DNA of 64,000 nucleotides, taken from the NCBI GenBank assembly GCA_022661535.1, contig JAKULF010000006.1, forward strand, positions 1,359,001 to 1,423,000, given 5' to 3'. The position numbers and the translations under genes were made by a program. Below are positions 23,756 to 35,010 of this stretch, one piece after another (positions within the stretch are counted from its first letter, which is position 1; each line of letters begins with the position of its first letter). A model generated the notes under the pieces. It saw only the letters and a list, made by a program, of their open reading frames with translations. It was not told where the DNA came from and did not search any database. This DNA is from Eutypa lata (Eukaryota; Ascomycota; Sordariomycetes; Xylariales; Diatrypaceae).

Positions 23756-24310
23756 TACCTATAGTCTACCATATGCAAGATCAATGCATAGACAAACTAA
23801 CTAGTGGTATAATCCCAAGAAGCCTGCTCTTCCACGGAGCATTAATTTCTTCGAGACATGACCCCTCTCTTCCCCTCTCACATATCGATAATGCAACCAG
23901 GGAGAAGGCTAGAAACCGGACACTAGGGGCATAGCACTTCTACACGTGCAGTTTACAATCAATTCGGAGGTACCGTAGGCACTTGTGACACTACTACAAG
24001 CCCTGGGCTCCGTCGTGCAAGAACTTCTTCGCACGACCATTACCATCTTTGGTTCCTCGGTATTCACGATACGGAATCGACACGCAGTGTGGTAGGTCCA
24101 CCGCATACTGCAAGTAAAAAAAGACCGCATGGGACCGCCGTCTCAAGTGATTGGGCGCACTTCTCGAGTCCGCACAGATGCACCGAGATACCGCTAGAGA
24201 AAACCAGTCACACATTACGGTCAGATGCTCACTCAAGTGACCCCGTTGCTCATGTGCTGCGAAAGTGTGGGCAAACCTGAAGAAATGGCGGGGTCGGACG
24301 TTCCAAAGAA

Positions 24311-24356
24311 GACGCGTCGAGACGCGTTAAAGTCGCGTCTTTGGGTGGGTCGCGTT
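24311..24356. promoter_or_regulatory. Cluster of ACGCGT (MCB-like) boxes
   Basis: Two perfect ACGCGT hexamers (24312-24317 and 24322-24327) are 10 bp apart, followed by GTCGCGTC and GGTCGCGTTT. Paired MluI boxes are the known target of the MBF/APSES cell-cycle regulators in fungi. The nearest start codon is about 1.9 kb away on the left (SANT gene), so their target is unclear. Confidence 0.35.
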
Positions 24357-25355
24357 TAATTGCGCGCAGTAGGTTCCCCAATTAGAAATTGGAATTGAAA
24401 GGCCTTGTCGTCATACCCTTCCTGATTCGCTAGACACACCGTAACAGGTTCTCGTTCTGTCCAAGTCCAGGCTCACCTGAGCTGGTTATGGTGTAGCAAT
24501 TGATAAGGTGGTGGTGGGTGGTTTGGTGGTTTCCTGAGTTTCGCTGTTACCGCGTCAAACGGCTTGCGCGATATTCTCTTTTCAGAGCCGCATCTCTAAC
24601 CCTACGAAGCATTAGAGAGTCAATTTGAAAGAAAAGTTGCTGAATGTTTTTATTCGGAGGAAATATCGTCAATCTGTACTCTGTATAGAATTTAAATATA
24701 TTCAGTAGGAATCAATGAGGGATCTGTGACCGTCTCACTACGGATTACAAAGCCTATCAGTTGGATAAAGTGCCATTGTGGATAACTATTTCTTACTGTG
24801 TGCTAAGCCTCTTTACAGTGCGAACCACACTCGAACCTCCGCCCGGAAATGGGAACACGGTACGAAATAACTAACGAAGCACGTAATACCTCGAAGGTCC
24901 TCAAAACAGAGTCTCGCTTCTTCCCGACCCGACCGGATCTCCGCCGACTCCATATGCTAACCCTGAGCCCTTAAGATCTACATTGTTATACATTATCTAG
25001 TCTGTAGTTCACGTTATCAAGCATGATAAGTCATGATAAGCTCCCGAGGCAAAGAAGGGCCGCCTACTTATCAAGGATCCATTCCCAAGGGAACCCCAGG
25101 ATATAGGTCTATCAATAGGGAATAGCTCAAGGAGAGAACATCTTTAGACCCATGAGCCTCGCTACAAGCTTCCAGTTCGTCCTGTTAAAATATGTCAAAC
25201 TGTCTATATGCATTTGTGAATATCCATCTTACGATGGTTCTTAACTTAGCTAAACCATCATCACGCGTAAAACATGTGCCAGTTTCCCTTTCCATCAAAC
25301 TAACCATATCAGGTCGGCGGCTTAAGCAATAGTTGCCAAGACAGTCAGTCAGTCT

Positions 25356-26246
25356 CTAGTTTCGAGCTTCGCCAAGTGGCGTCCATCGACCAGCCTCGAC
25401 ATCCTCCCTGACGCGCTTCGCTACGTCCGGTGGAGCCTCGCCGAAGTGGTGTGTCTCCTCCAGCCATTTCTTCTCCTCCTCTGTACTTATCAACCCCTGG
25501 ACCGCATTGCGATACGGATAACGCCCAAAGCGGTCGATAATAGGCTTGTGGACGTCCATGAGCTTCGTCAACCAAAACCCCCAACTCGCAGCTTTGACAT
25601 CGTCGCCCTGCGGCGGTCCGGCACTAAATAGCCGCTGGAAGCCGTAGACGTCGGAGAGGATCGAATCGCGGTCTTGCCGGTTAGGGTCCGTCTGGCCAGT
25701 CTCCTGCTCAACTGTCGCTCTGGTTTCCTCGGTATACTGTAGTCCTATTTCCTGCCCTTCCCGCGTACCATTGTGGACCAGTGGGGCGCCGAAGCAGAGC
25801 CGGAGGACAATCCAGTAATCTAGCGTTGCCGTGCCCTTCCATCGCGCCCACGTATCCGGACGTTGCTCCGGCGGGAGGGAATACCAACTGCGAGCCAGCT
25901 TGTAGGAGACCGGGTCAAAATAGGAATTCGTCCAGCGGCCGTCGACGCCCTTCAGCCTCCTAGGACCCTGGTCGAGCAGCATCTGCAACCCCAGGCACTG
26001 GATGGGGAACTTGGGACTCGTCGGCGGCGGGAGGAATTCCATCATGTCCGGCATGTTGTCTAGTCCGATTTCGCTAAGGATTTTAAGCGCCGGCCAAGCG
26101 GGATCTGGGGTCGGAGGTTCGCCCATGAATATGTGTCTCCCCACTTCATTGAAATCCAGGGGTTCGGTCTTAGAGAAGGGGATGCCACTCTCTGCCAAGG
26201 ATTGGAAGAGCGACGGAGTGAGAATGGATTTCAGATCTGTAGCCAT
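25356..26246 (-). CDS. DUF924 family protein, 296 residues
   Basis: A single exon starts at the ATG giving MATDLKSILTPSLFQSLAES. Three blocks identify DUF924: LGLQMLLDQGPRRL (the conserved LLDQ..R segment), APLVHNGTREGQEIGLQ (matching the PL.H.E..Q segment with Asn for the usual Ser) and PIIDRFGRYPYRNAV (the nearly invariant FGR(F/Y)P.RN). The C-terminus carries STEEEKKWLEET. The family is all-helical and TPR-like; its biochemical role is not established. This copy is longer than bacterial members, with a fungal insertion between the second and third blocks. No signal peptide. Both flanks are gene-poor. Confidence 0.8.
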   Translation of the reverse strand: MATDLKSILTPSLFQSLAESGIPFSKTEPLDFNEVGRHIFMGEPPTPDPAWPALKILSEIGLDNMPDMMEFLPPPTSPKFPIQCLGLQMLLDQGPRRLKGVDGRWTNSYFDPVSYKLARSWYSLPPEQRPDTWARWKGTATLDYWIVLRLCFGAPLVHNGTREGQEIGLQYTEETRATVEQETGQTDPNRQDRDSILSDVYGFQRLFSAGPPQGDDVKAASWGFWLTKLMDVHKPIIDRFGRYPYRNAVQGLISTEEEKKWLEETHHFGEAPPDVAKRVREDVEAGRWTPLGEARN

Positions 26247-26639
26247 CGTTATGCTAATTACACTTTTAGACTGTATAACAAATGATGAAAGTGAACGAGA
26301 CGGCCTGCGAGGGGGGATATAGCGGGGTTTTGAAGTCAATATTGACCCCCGCACACCCTGACACATTATAGCAGCGGAAATACCGCTGGAGATTGCTTGC
26401 GGCAGACGCTAGCGCTTATTCAAGCTGCAGGGAACTATTTAGACAGATAAGAAATGAATTAATTACATCTCCATGTATATTTAGTCAGCGGGAAAGTCTT
26501 CTTTCGAATGGAAGCATGGTTAGCCGTGAGCGTCAGTGTGGTCGCGATCGTGAAAATGTTCTTTGAGCAATAATCAAGTACCACGTTTGCCAAGTCCAGT
26601 CAGCATAAACCTCCTGGGCGGTAATCTCACTGTACTATA
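26247..26639. other. Gene-free stretch
   Basis: About 390 bp upstream of the DUF924 gene, holding its promoter. A 21-codon plus-strand frame at 26511 beginning MEAWLAVSVSVVAIVK resembles a membrane anchor but runs straight into a stop. Confidence 0.3.
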
Positions 26640-26800
26640 AGGAGATCCTCGGCTTAATACTTGTTGTCAACAAAGCTGGCGTTTCAAGCAATTCGGGATA
26701 ACGCTGCAGTTGCCGGTCTTCCAGAGATAGTTGAGCCTAGTGATGTGACGATACTAATATCAACCAGCATCAGCGTTAATTAACACCAGTGCTTGTGGCA
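26640..26800 (+). pseudogene. Short-chain dehydrogenase relic
   Basis: The plus frame near 26640-26700 reads KEILGLILVVNKAGVSSNSG, which resembles the SDR strand containing the NNAG motif (with Lys for Asn and one extra Val). A stop follows. The next frame continues AAVAGLPEIVEPSDVTILIS before another stop. No upstream Rossmann glycine motif or downstream YxxxK is seen. This looks like a small, decayed piece of an SDR gene. Confidence 0.35.
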
Positions 26801-27184
26801 CTATACCATGTCTTAGTTACAACATAGATATAGTATGTCTGTTATATCTGCTAGAAAGGGGCACAGTCGTAACTAATGGAACAAACAAGAGTTACTTCGT
26901 TTGTAGGTGCCCGTATAGGAAGGGGAAGACAAACACCCCTCACTCGAATCCTTTGGAAAATTGAAACGATTCTACTACTACACGACAGGGGGGCATTGTT
27001 GTTTTAATGTCGGATTGTTTGGAGAGGAGTCAATCTCGAAATATGCCGATGTTTACAAAGATATCTTTCATGATTTTGTGGGAATGAAACTAACCAAATA
27101 TAGCTTTATTCTCCTATTGAAAGCTAGTTGTTTGCAAGCAATATAGCTAAATATATACTATGCAACCTCACATGATAATAGAGG
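26801..27184. other. Gene-free AT-rich stretch
   Basis: About 380 bp of AT-rich sequence before the transporter relic. A 61-codon ORF at 26961 has no family feature. Nothing else seen. Confidence 0.35.
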
Positions 27185-28135
27185 TTACAACACGCTAGTT
27201 AGTCCGGGTCCATCCTTGAGGACCCGACTCACCACAAGACTTGCAAAGGAAGTTGAAAGCAGCACACCACACCACACAGTCAAGCCAACCCAGTTCCGAC
27301 TTTCGCCCACGATAGCGCCAGCGATAGGGTTGCTAACAAGTACACCGAAGCCAACAAATGCCAGCGTCATACCAAGGCGAGTGCCAATCTTGCTCTTATC
27401 CGGCGAGAGGCTAACGATGCCAGCGGCGGGCAATCCCATGAAGGCGCCGGCCATGAATCCATACAACACGCTGAAAACGACTACGCCGGCCGTGGTCCGG
27501 ATCGCAAGCAGGCATAAGGTTAGCACGGCACCAGCGAAGGTTATGCTCGCTTGTACGTTGATGGACCCGATCTTATCGGCGTAGTAGCCCGGGATGAGGC
27601 GGCCTGGCAGCGACGACGCGTTGATGATGACGAGGAGGTAGCCAGCCAAGCTGGGCGAGATACTCGTCCGCGCCAAGGCCAGTAGTTCGATGTAGTAGAA
27701 GACAATGTAGAAGCCCATCATGCCGAAGAACAAGCCGAGACTGAAGAATACGTAAGGAGCGTCGCGAAATACAGAGCGGTCAATGATGAGGGACCGGGTC
27801 GGGCGCGGTGGGGCTTTGGACTTCATGACGAATATGGGGACTAGTGATGTCGCCAGGAGGATGAAGGCCAAAACGCGGGTTGCCCAGCCGAACCCGACGC
27901 GCGGCTGCAGTTGCTTAAAGAGAATGGGGTAGACGATCCCACCTATACCGTGAGTTCGAGTGTCAGCCTCAGAGAACTATCTAATAGTGCGATGGCGCTG
28001 TGAAGTAGGTAAGGGGCAACGCACCAATGGCACTACCCGTAGAATGAAGCGCCCATGGCTAGCGCGGTGCTGGCATGGAAGTATTGCGAAACGACCGACG
28101 GGTGAGCACGCGGTAGGATTTGGGAATTGACAGAT
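27185..28135 (-). pseudogene. MFS monocarboxylate-type transporter, 5' truncated and frameshifted
   Basis: The main exon 27185-27942 encodes about 250 residues with six to seven hydrophobic helices, including the MFS blocks YLLVIINASSLPGRLIPGYY and AGIVSLSPDKSKIGTRLGMT. It is typical of the C-terminal half of fungal MCT-like permeases. An intron 27943-28024 joins it to GASFYG/SAIG. In that upstream piece the frame breaks: SVVSQYFHASTALAMGASFY is followed by GGGTAG, and only a one-base shift gives SAIGGIVYP. Upstream of about 28130 no further family sequence is found, so the first three to four helices and the start codon are missing. The copy is very likely non-functional. Confidence 0.75.
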
Positions 28136-29222
28136 CAGGTTCATGGGTTCCGTAAATGGGTAGTACACCTAAAGTCACTAGTAGACCAGGTAGGTGGAAT
28201 TAAGTAAATAATTAGTTCGTTGCGAGTATTGTGATAAGAATGCGACACAGTCATCATAGTGTTTCTAATCATTATACCACAATGAATAGTTATATGACCA
28301 TGGAAATATTATTCATAATCTTCGAACAGCTGATATGCATCCGGTGTCTGATCTTGGAGCCTTAACTATCTTCAGTACCATGTTGGACGCAGTATAATTG
28401 TAGGTTGTAAACCCTCTGTCGACTTACATGGTTCAGAGAGCATGTGCTGAGCGGTGTGAGTGGAGCTCAGCTGCAAGGGATGATGGAGATATAAGTAACA
28501 ATGCATACAACACAGCCTTGGGCCACCAACAACAGAGCTCAGTTAATTGTAAATGGATGTTATCAGCCCTTATAAGCCATATAAAACGAGAAGCAGGTGA
28601 ACAGCACTTCGCCTAATAGGCCTGGAGACAGGAGGGATTTTCCTATCATGCATATTATCACGCACACCCACTCAGGGGCACCCTTTCAGAATTAAAGATG
28701 TGTACATCTTCATTCTTTCATGTGGGATCATTATCACTACGGCTGGCTGATCTTACTTATTATGTCCCTTACATCGTTCATGTAGCGCGAAAAACCCATG
28801 TGTGCATAATCTCTATGGTGTGTCCTTGGCGATTATCTGCTACTACTGCAGGTAACTTGTTGCAATTTAGCAAATGTATAGAAAAGAGTGAGATACTTGG
28901 TGTTTGAAGAAAATTGCCTTGAGAGCAAGTGAGAAGAGGTAATGGTATGTGAAGCTAAGCACGTCGATATGCTTCCTCAACCCATGCTCCTGAACTTGTT
29001 AGCCCCCTTTATCACCTCACTTACCCCACGGCAAGATGTGGAGTAGATTACTACAACGAGTACATCCGTGAGGCACTCATGTGCCGGCCAGACTTATACA
29101 CAGTAACCTTCAACTAGATCAATAACACAGCCCAACAAAGTCAAGCCCGAGTTCTACCCGACCAACTTTGATGTCACTACCTACAAGTAGTTAAACATTG
29201 TATTTACCTGCCATAACAATGC
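28136..29222. other. Gene-free stretch
   Basis: About 1.1 kb between the transporter relic and the O-methyltransferase. AT-rich; the missing 5' part of the transporter is not recognisable here. Nothing else seen. Confidence 0.4.
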
Positions 29223-30650
29223 TCATTCTTTTAGCACTGCCTCGACGATACCGTCAGCATCTTCCTCTAAAGGAGGCCAAACCTTTAGGACCTCGAAGCC
29301 TGCACTATCAAGAAGCTCGCGCCATTGTCTCTCGGTGCGCTCCATGCCAGAATTGAAGGCCATCATTGTCATATCAAGCATCGCGTGGAAAGTGGAAGCC
29401 CCCTGTTCCGGGATAATCATCTCGTGGAGCAGTAGCCTCGAATATCCAGGCTTCATCGAGGCTCTGACCTGCGCAAGGATTTCCATGCACTTGACATCGG
29501 ACCAGTCGTGGAGGATGTGGTGGTAGAAATACGCACGCGCTCCTACGAAAGGGTAAGTGAATGCTCACATCGTCTAGTTGACTGGTTCAAACCCGAATTA
29601 GAAAAGGCGAACTCACCTTTCACCGGTTGTGCCGCGAAGAAGTCGTACGACATACGCTCAATAGCAGGATCAAGATCTCCGATGCTTTCTATAACCGGAG
29701 CGAGATCCTGTAGTACAAGACGGCCCTGGCGGGGGTATTTCTCGTGGAACGCTAGTAAGTCATGACCTCTACCATCGCCAACGTCTACCAGCAGTGCCGG
29801 GTCTGTCGTTGCCCCGTCAAGGAGCCGTTCTTGGACTGGAAACCAATCGACCCAGTAGCTTCTTGCGCCCATTGTATTCCCCATGAACATGGTGAAGTCT
29901 GCCAGCACTTCAGGGATCGAACTGAAGAATTCGAAAGTCGTCAGCTTGGTCTGGAAGGCGTATTGCATCAGGCCGTCCTTGGGATCAGTCGGGCATCGGT
30001 AGCCCGCTTCCCTAAGGTATCTGGGCGCCTTCTGTGCCGCGCCCGCCACCATCTCTCCACTGTGTTACCACTCTATTAGAAGGCTTCAATTACGTAGTGG
30101 CGGCTTACTCACAGCACCCTATGACCAGCAGCAATTCCGTCCATAGTCATGGCCTTCGTAATGGGATTGGCTTGCCACAACCGCTCGCCTACTTCATCAA
30201 CCAATCCAATTGATGATACGGACCTCAAGACCCTAACTACAGTTTTATTAGCTTCCCTAGTAAACGATCTCTTGACCAAGAATGCACACTGATCAGAAGT
30301 TCTTCACCGCCTGATAGCGTTGCAAGTTCCGTCAATGAGATAGGGGCTCCATGGTTGGCGATATGCTTGAATAGCTCAAGATAGACAGCGATCCTAATAG
30401 TCACGGGGACAATAGGCTGATAACTTGTAAGTATATATGTGTGTAACAAGGTAGAAAATATAGAATGTGGGGTAGATACGGAAAAGGCCAGAGATACAGC
30501 TACATCTTCTGGCTTCTCGAGGCTCGCAGTGAGCCTTTTGCTTAGTTGTAATGCCTCTTTCCTTGCTCCAGGGTCATCCTTCTTTGCAAGGCGTGAGGTT
30601 AGTTGGCTTAGTTGCTCAATGAGATTGACTTCTGAGTTGGAGGTCGCCAT
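29223..30650 (-). CDS. SAM-dependent O-methyltransferase (class I, COMT-like)
   Basis: Five exons are inferred: 30480-30650, 30290-30416, 30113-30236, 29617-30059 and 29223-29542 (1185 nt, 394 residues). All junctions are GT..AG and keep frame. The N-terminal helical dimerisation domain contains PVTIRIAVYLELFKHIANHG. The SAM site motif I reads LLVDVGDGRGHDLLAF; the usual DVGGG is DVGDG here. The catalytic region is AYFYHHILHDWSDVKCMEIL, with the His-Asp pair of this family, and LLLHEMIIPEQGAS follows. Fungal relatives methylate phenolic hydroxyls of polyketides and other secondary metabolites. The truncated transporter next to it suggests an eroding metabolite cluster. Confidence 0.88.
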
Positions 30651-33600
30651 CCTGATTAGCCTTAAAGATTCCTTGGGGATTTAGTTGCTATCGAGTAGTT
30701 TTTGGAGACTGGGTAGGTTGGCGGGTGGGTATTAATTGCCTAAAAGACGTGGAGAAAGATTAGTCAATGGGCGAGCGAAACAAATACGTGTTATAACGCG
30801 GACAACATGTAATAACCGCCACGACCTCGTCCAACGGAATTTATAAATACGGCTTTTCAGCTGTTGCCTCGTTGCACAACCAACCTGCATCTTGAGTCAA
30901 ACATGATTGGATGCTCAAGATCCACATTTTCGACTTATACGATGTTGGACGTCAGGGGGCCGGCCCGCGTAATGTTGGTGATAAGTCAACGCCACAACGT
31001 TAGTTCTAGTCACCATTTGTGGAAGGTAATAAGCGGGATATATAAACTGCTTTATAAAGTTAAGTGGAGAGACAAACTCACATACTTAGCCAAGCTCGGT
31101 GTTGTATCAGCTGGTAATGACAGCTGCATGCTAAAGCAGGCTGTGAGGGGAAGCTCTTTATAATATAAGTATCTAGTTCGTATCTTATACACTGTAAAAT
31201 TAGTATACTCTTGCGAGTTCTTCTGTTTAGAATTTGTTCCGGATCTTGTATGCGTTCCTACCTTTGCAACTTATCCCGCCATCGCCGCCACTGATGACTG
31301 GACATAGCTAGGCTAAATATAAGTGCTATGTCTAAATCTGTACTGGTCGACTTGCTAAACTAGATCCTTTAAACCCCTGAATATATAGTACCATTCCTTG
31401 TCCTGGCTTTTGACCAGGTTTAGCGCTAGTCTCCAGGAATATATATATAAAGTCATACAGGCACGTTGCCATAGTATGTAGTCTTCTTCTATACAAGGTA
31501 CCTGGGCAGTGGGTTACGTTGCTTGTATGGTCGCCGGGACCACGTGACACCTCCGACCACCCTCCCATTGAGCTTGGCAACTGTCTCGATCATATATGGC
31601 AACAACCTTTCTCGCTTTCCTTACTTTATCATAAAACTTGCTTTCATGTACCTTTTGGTGTCAGCTTTGCTGCAATAATTACATACTTTAACCTACTTTC
31701 ACTATACGACATGGGGCACCTTCCCATCGACGCTGTCATTCAACATGCTCACATACACCTTTACGTCGCTCTCACATGGTAAGTGGCCTAATTCTCTCTT
31801 ATAACTTCCAGATTGTCTATGAAGCCTGGTGCAAAAATATAATATATGGCACCTTCCTTCCCGCCAGCCGCGTCATTCAACTTATTCACATGCACCTTTT
31901 ACATCACCGTCGCTTGATCTCTTGGTGAACTGCTCTCACCTGATGACTACTTTCCTATACTTATGTAGCTAAGGACGATAAATGGGCACTTCTGGTCAGT
32001 GCCGATGAGAAATGCTGCTGCTAGAGAGTAAGTAGTACATGTAAGTAGTTGTCGACCTTTAAGCAATATCCATTGGGGGCCGAGAAGTTAATCTTCTAGA
32101 AGGAAGGAGCGGATGAACAGTCGCACAGTCGTCTCGAGAAATTTGCTGGGTAGACTGAATTAACTTCATAGGAGTCGTGTAATTAGCCACACCTCCCAAT
32201 TCTATTATAGATTACTTACGTATCACTACGAGACCCTGTTTCGCGGTTGCTCTCTTTACATTCCCGAGGCCCTCCGCAATCCAAACGCCGGTAACACCTC
32301 TTCTTTGCTTCACCACACTACTACACCTTCATCACATCTAATATTTTCTCTTAGTTGTTTGTTTAGGGATCCGTTTAGAATTCTTTATTTTGAAAATGTA
32401 TGTCTTGGATCTCTAAACGTCTTGTTCGAGCATAACTACATATATTGTCTAACTATCACATCAGTGCCGTTATATTTGCTTTGCTAAAGCTATGAAGAAG
32501 GAAAGGGAGAAAAGGAGCAGCATAGGGCCCGGGGGGTGCTCGCACCTTATATCCACCACCGAGACCAAGGGTTTGCTATTGTGACACCAACTAAGGTCCT
32601 CGACATCGGATAAGGAGGGGAGCCTTTTGAGGAAGGCTAAGGGAGGGGCCGCTTGCCACACCCACACCCGCACTACCGCCGGCAGATGCTACCATACGCC
32701 ACTACTGTCCCAAAGGCCAACCAGCTCGCGGTGTTGTCATACACGCCCATGTAATGGAAGAACTGGCTAGACGATCACCTAGCAGGAAGGGGGCCGGTGA
32801 TCAACCAAAGCCTGCCACCGGCCATCCGCCCACTAACAAATGCTGTATGAAGGCTAACCGCTGCCCTTCGGGCATTGTTGGGCGCTATATACTCGCACTT
32901 GCTCTCCCGACGGCCAGGTCACAGAGACACTCAAGCTACATGAGAGCGGAATCATCCTCGTACTCAGCGAGGCCAAGATTTTAGGGCTTAAAGAGGAGAG
33001 TCATTGAGGATCTGAGACCACAGTTGCGAGCCTTTTCGCCTAGGTCAAACAGAAGCTCAATGGTTCCCTGGTTGTCCGAACCCGGTCACAAGGGGTGAAA
33101 GTGTACAACTATCACATTGCAGCGGCGTACAGAGCCTACTTCTACCCCACACCTGAAATCACCATGGTGTGCATTCGTGTGGTCTCAAAAAGGACGACAT
33201 GCCGCTCACTATATTGCACGAGCCCAAGACTACGAACACCTACTCGAATGTCTTCAAACACTAACATTCCTCGACATGAACACGGAATTTCCTTGCCTTG
33301 GGGGTAGTCGAAACATGACGTCTCTCTGTTACCATTCTGTTTAAATCCTCCTTCGTCACCTCAACCACCATATCTCGGACGTCAAGACATTAGGCCTCAA
33401 ATGCCCTGTGACACTACAGTTGGAGTTGGATGGTGCATGGGTTGATATACTGGCTTCGTGAGGGGAGGAAAACCTATACTTCGAGGCGCATATTCGCGTG
33501 AATATCTGGCCCCATGAGGTCTTGGGAACATGGCATTGTTCGAAGCCTCGATGATAGCTTCAAAGCTAGGAGAGTCTGGAAGAATAGGCTGCCACTGTGC

Positions 33601-34141
33601 TCCAGCCAACCGAGATGGAGATACAGCTGTATGGTTCGGTAGTAACAGGCGCCATTGTGGACAATAGCCTTCTCTATGGGGTCTCGTGCAGAAACGTATA
33701 GTGCTGGTGGCACTGAAGGTGCTAGGGCGTATGGAAGACCTCAAACTTCGCGAGGTCCGTCCAGTGATGAGTTCAATCAATGTGTCATGAGGCTGTTTTG
33801 CTAGCAGTCAATAGATCGTCGACTAGATCCAAGTATGGAGTACAATATGTCAAGCGTAACATTGTTAACAGTCAAAGTTGGATTCAAACTTACAACGAGC
33901 GCTATGTTAGCCTTGAATAAACCCTCTCCTTTCGTTCTTTCCCTAGAGCTTTAGTACAGTAAAATACCAGGCTTTTGAATGAAACGTAAAAGAAGCATAG
34001 GGGGCGGAGGGTTGGTAGGGAGATGGAACAAATGAGCAAACAAGACCCAATTTCTTATGTCCTTGTGGAAATTTAGGTAATTTAGCAAGTGTAGAAAAGC
34101 AGTGGCTTCAGAGCCACCACATCGAAAAGAGGAATCCAATG
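30651..34141. other. Long gene-poor interval
   Basis: 3.5 kb without a convincing gene. An imperfect tandem duplication lies at 31711-31915 (listed separately). Between 32500 and 33780 the GC content rises and all frames are broken; short segments such as ARAQDYEHLLECLQTLTFLD (near 33210) look protein-like but are closed by stops. I interpret this as an eroded gene or element that I cannot identify. Confidence 0.4.
31711..31915. repeat. Imperfect tandem duplication
   Basis: Two copies, about 31711-31780 and 31845-31915, share GGCACCTTCC, then GTCATTCAAC, CTCACAT/TTCACATGCACCTTT and GTCGCT. The period is about 134 bp. The copies differ by scattered substitutions and small gaps. Confidence 0.55.
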
Positions 34142-34483
34142 TCAGATGTTACCATCCAGGTCGCCGATCGTGTGTTGACGTAGATCAGCTGCGTGGATCT
34201 CGTCTTTCTCTAGTTGCAGAATATGCTGCTTCCTTGGATCCCACCGATGATATCTGAGGATTCAGGAAGATACAAACAAACTTATGGGAGATATCGTAGA
34301 CTGGGATTAGTTGTCAAGGTGCAAGTAAGATTGTTAGCAGAGCGAAGAAGGGTCCCAGGAGCGCGTTTGCAATAGGTTAGCAGCATGCAGTAGCTATATG
34401 TTTCCAACTTACATTGCTGACTTAAGTACACCAAGCTTCCTAGGCCCTGTATTTTGAAACTTTAACTTTTCACATGGTAGCAT
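34142..34483 (-). CDS. Candidate small spliced gene, 60 residues
   Basis: Two exons are proposed: 34413-34483 and 34142-34253, joined by a 159 nt intron with a GTAAGT donor, a GCTAAC branch-like site and a CCTCAG acceptor. The product starts MLPCEKLKFQNTGPRKLGV and ends KDEIHAADLRQHTIGDLDG plus two residues. The second exon looks strongly protein-like (RWDPRKQHILQLEKDEI) and could instead be the last exon of a longer decayed gene. I recognise no family. The model rests on splice signals and frame continuity only. Confidence 0.3.
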
Positions 34484-34889
34484 TTGCTAATTCCAAGCCA
34501 GAACCACTTGATTCGTTATTTTTACGGGGAGTCTTAGATCAAGGAGCTGGCTTCATTGAAGCTTAGTTACCTCACGGTAGAGCCTTTTCAAGAGATCAAA
34601 CTCTTTACGGCACCTTGTAAATACGTAGCGTATGTAGATTTATCTTTGCGGTTTGCTGGTCGAAGATCGTCACGATAGCAACGAAAGATCACCCTCGGGA
34701 TTGGCTGTTTCTTAGGCCAATACAAAAGGGTCCAAGGCAACACAAAAAGAAACCTAGTCAACGAAGAACACTGATTAACATGAACAGAGGAAAGCATATA
34801 ACAAGCCCCAATAGTTAGTCATCAAAAGAAACACCAGAGATATATATCTACCTAAGATAATAACCCACAAGTCACACTAGGGTAACTGG

Positions 34890-35010
34890 TGTGACGGGAT
34901 GAAATACAAGGACTACACCTCTACACCACCAGTGCAGGCAAGAGTGTAATATTGTTAGCTCAGTAACTAAAAGTTTCACATGACCTTTTATACTAGTCTG
35001 TCATGCCATA
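34890..35010. mobile_element. LTR-like fragment, copy A
   Basis: Begins TGTGACGGGATGAAATACAA and shares, with gaps, GGACTACACCTCTACACCAC and TTGTTAGCTC with copy B at 46863. The TGTGACGG start is typical of fungal retrotransposon LTRs. No internal coding region is nearby, so this is probably a solo or decayed LTR. Confidence 0.45.

Larger units (their letters stand above)
22101..25355. other. Long gene-poor interval
   Basis: 3.3 kb between divergent genes. It contains the SANT gene leader (to about 22700), a possible minus-strand terminal exon at 23551-23755 and a cluster of MluI-type ACGCGT boxes at 24311-24356, each listed separately. The plus-strand ORF 23220-23501 lacks any family signal and was not called. 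Confidence 0.4.

Noticed and set aside
33397..33780. 127-codon minus ORF
   Set aside because: Low-information, Pro/Ser/Arg-rich translation without homologous pattern; surrounded by frame-broken sequence.
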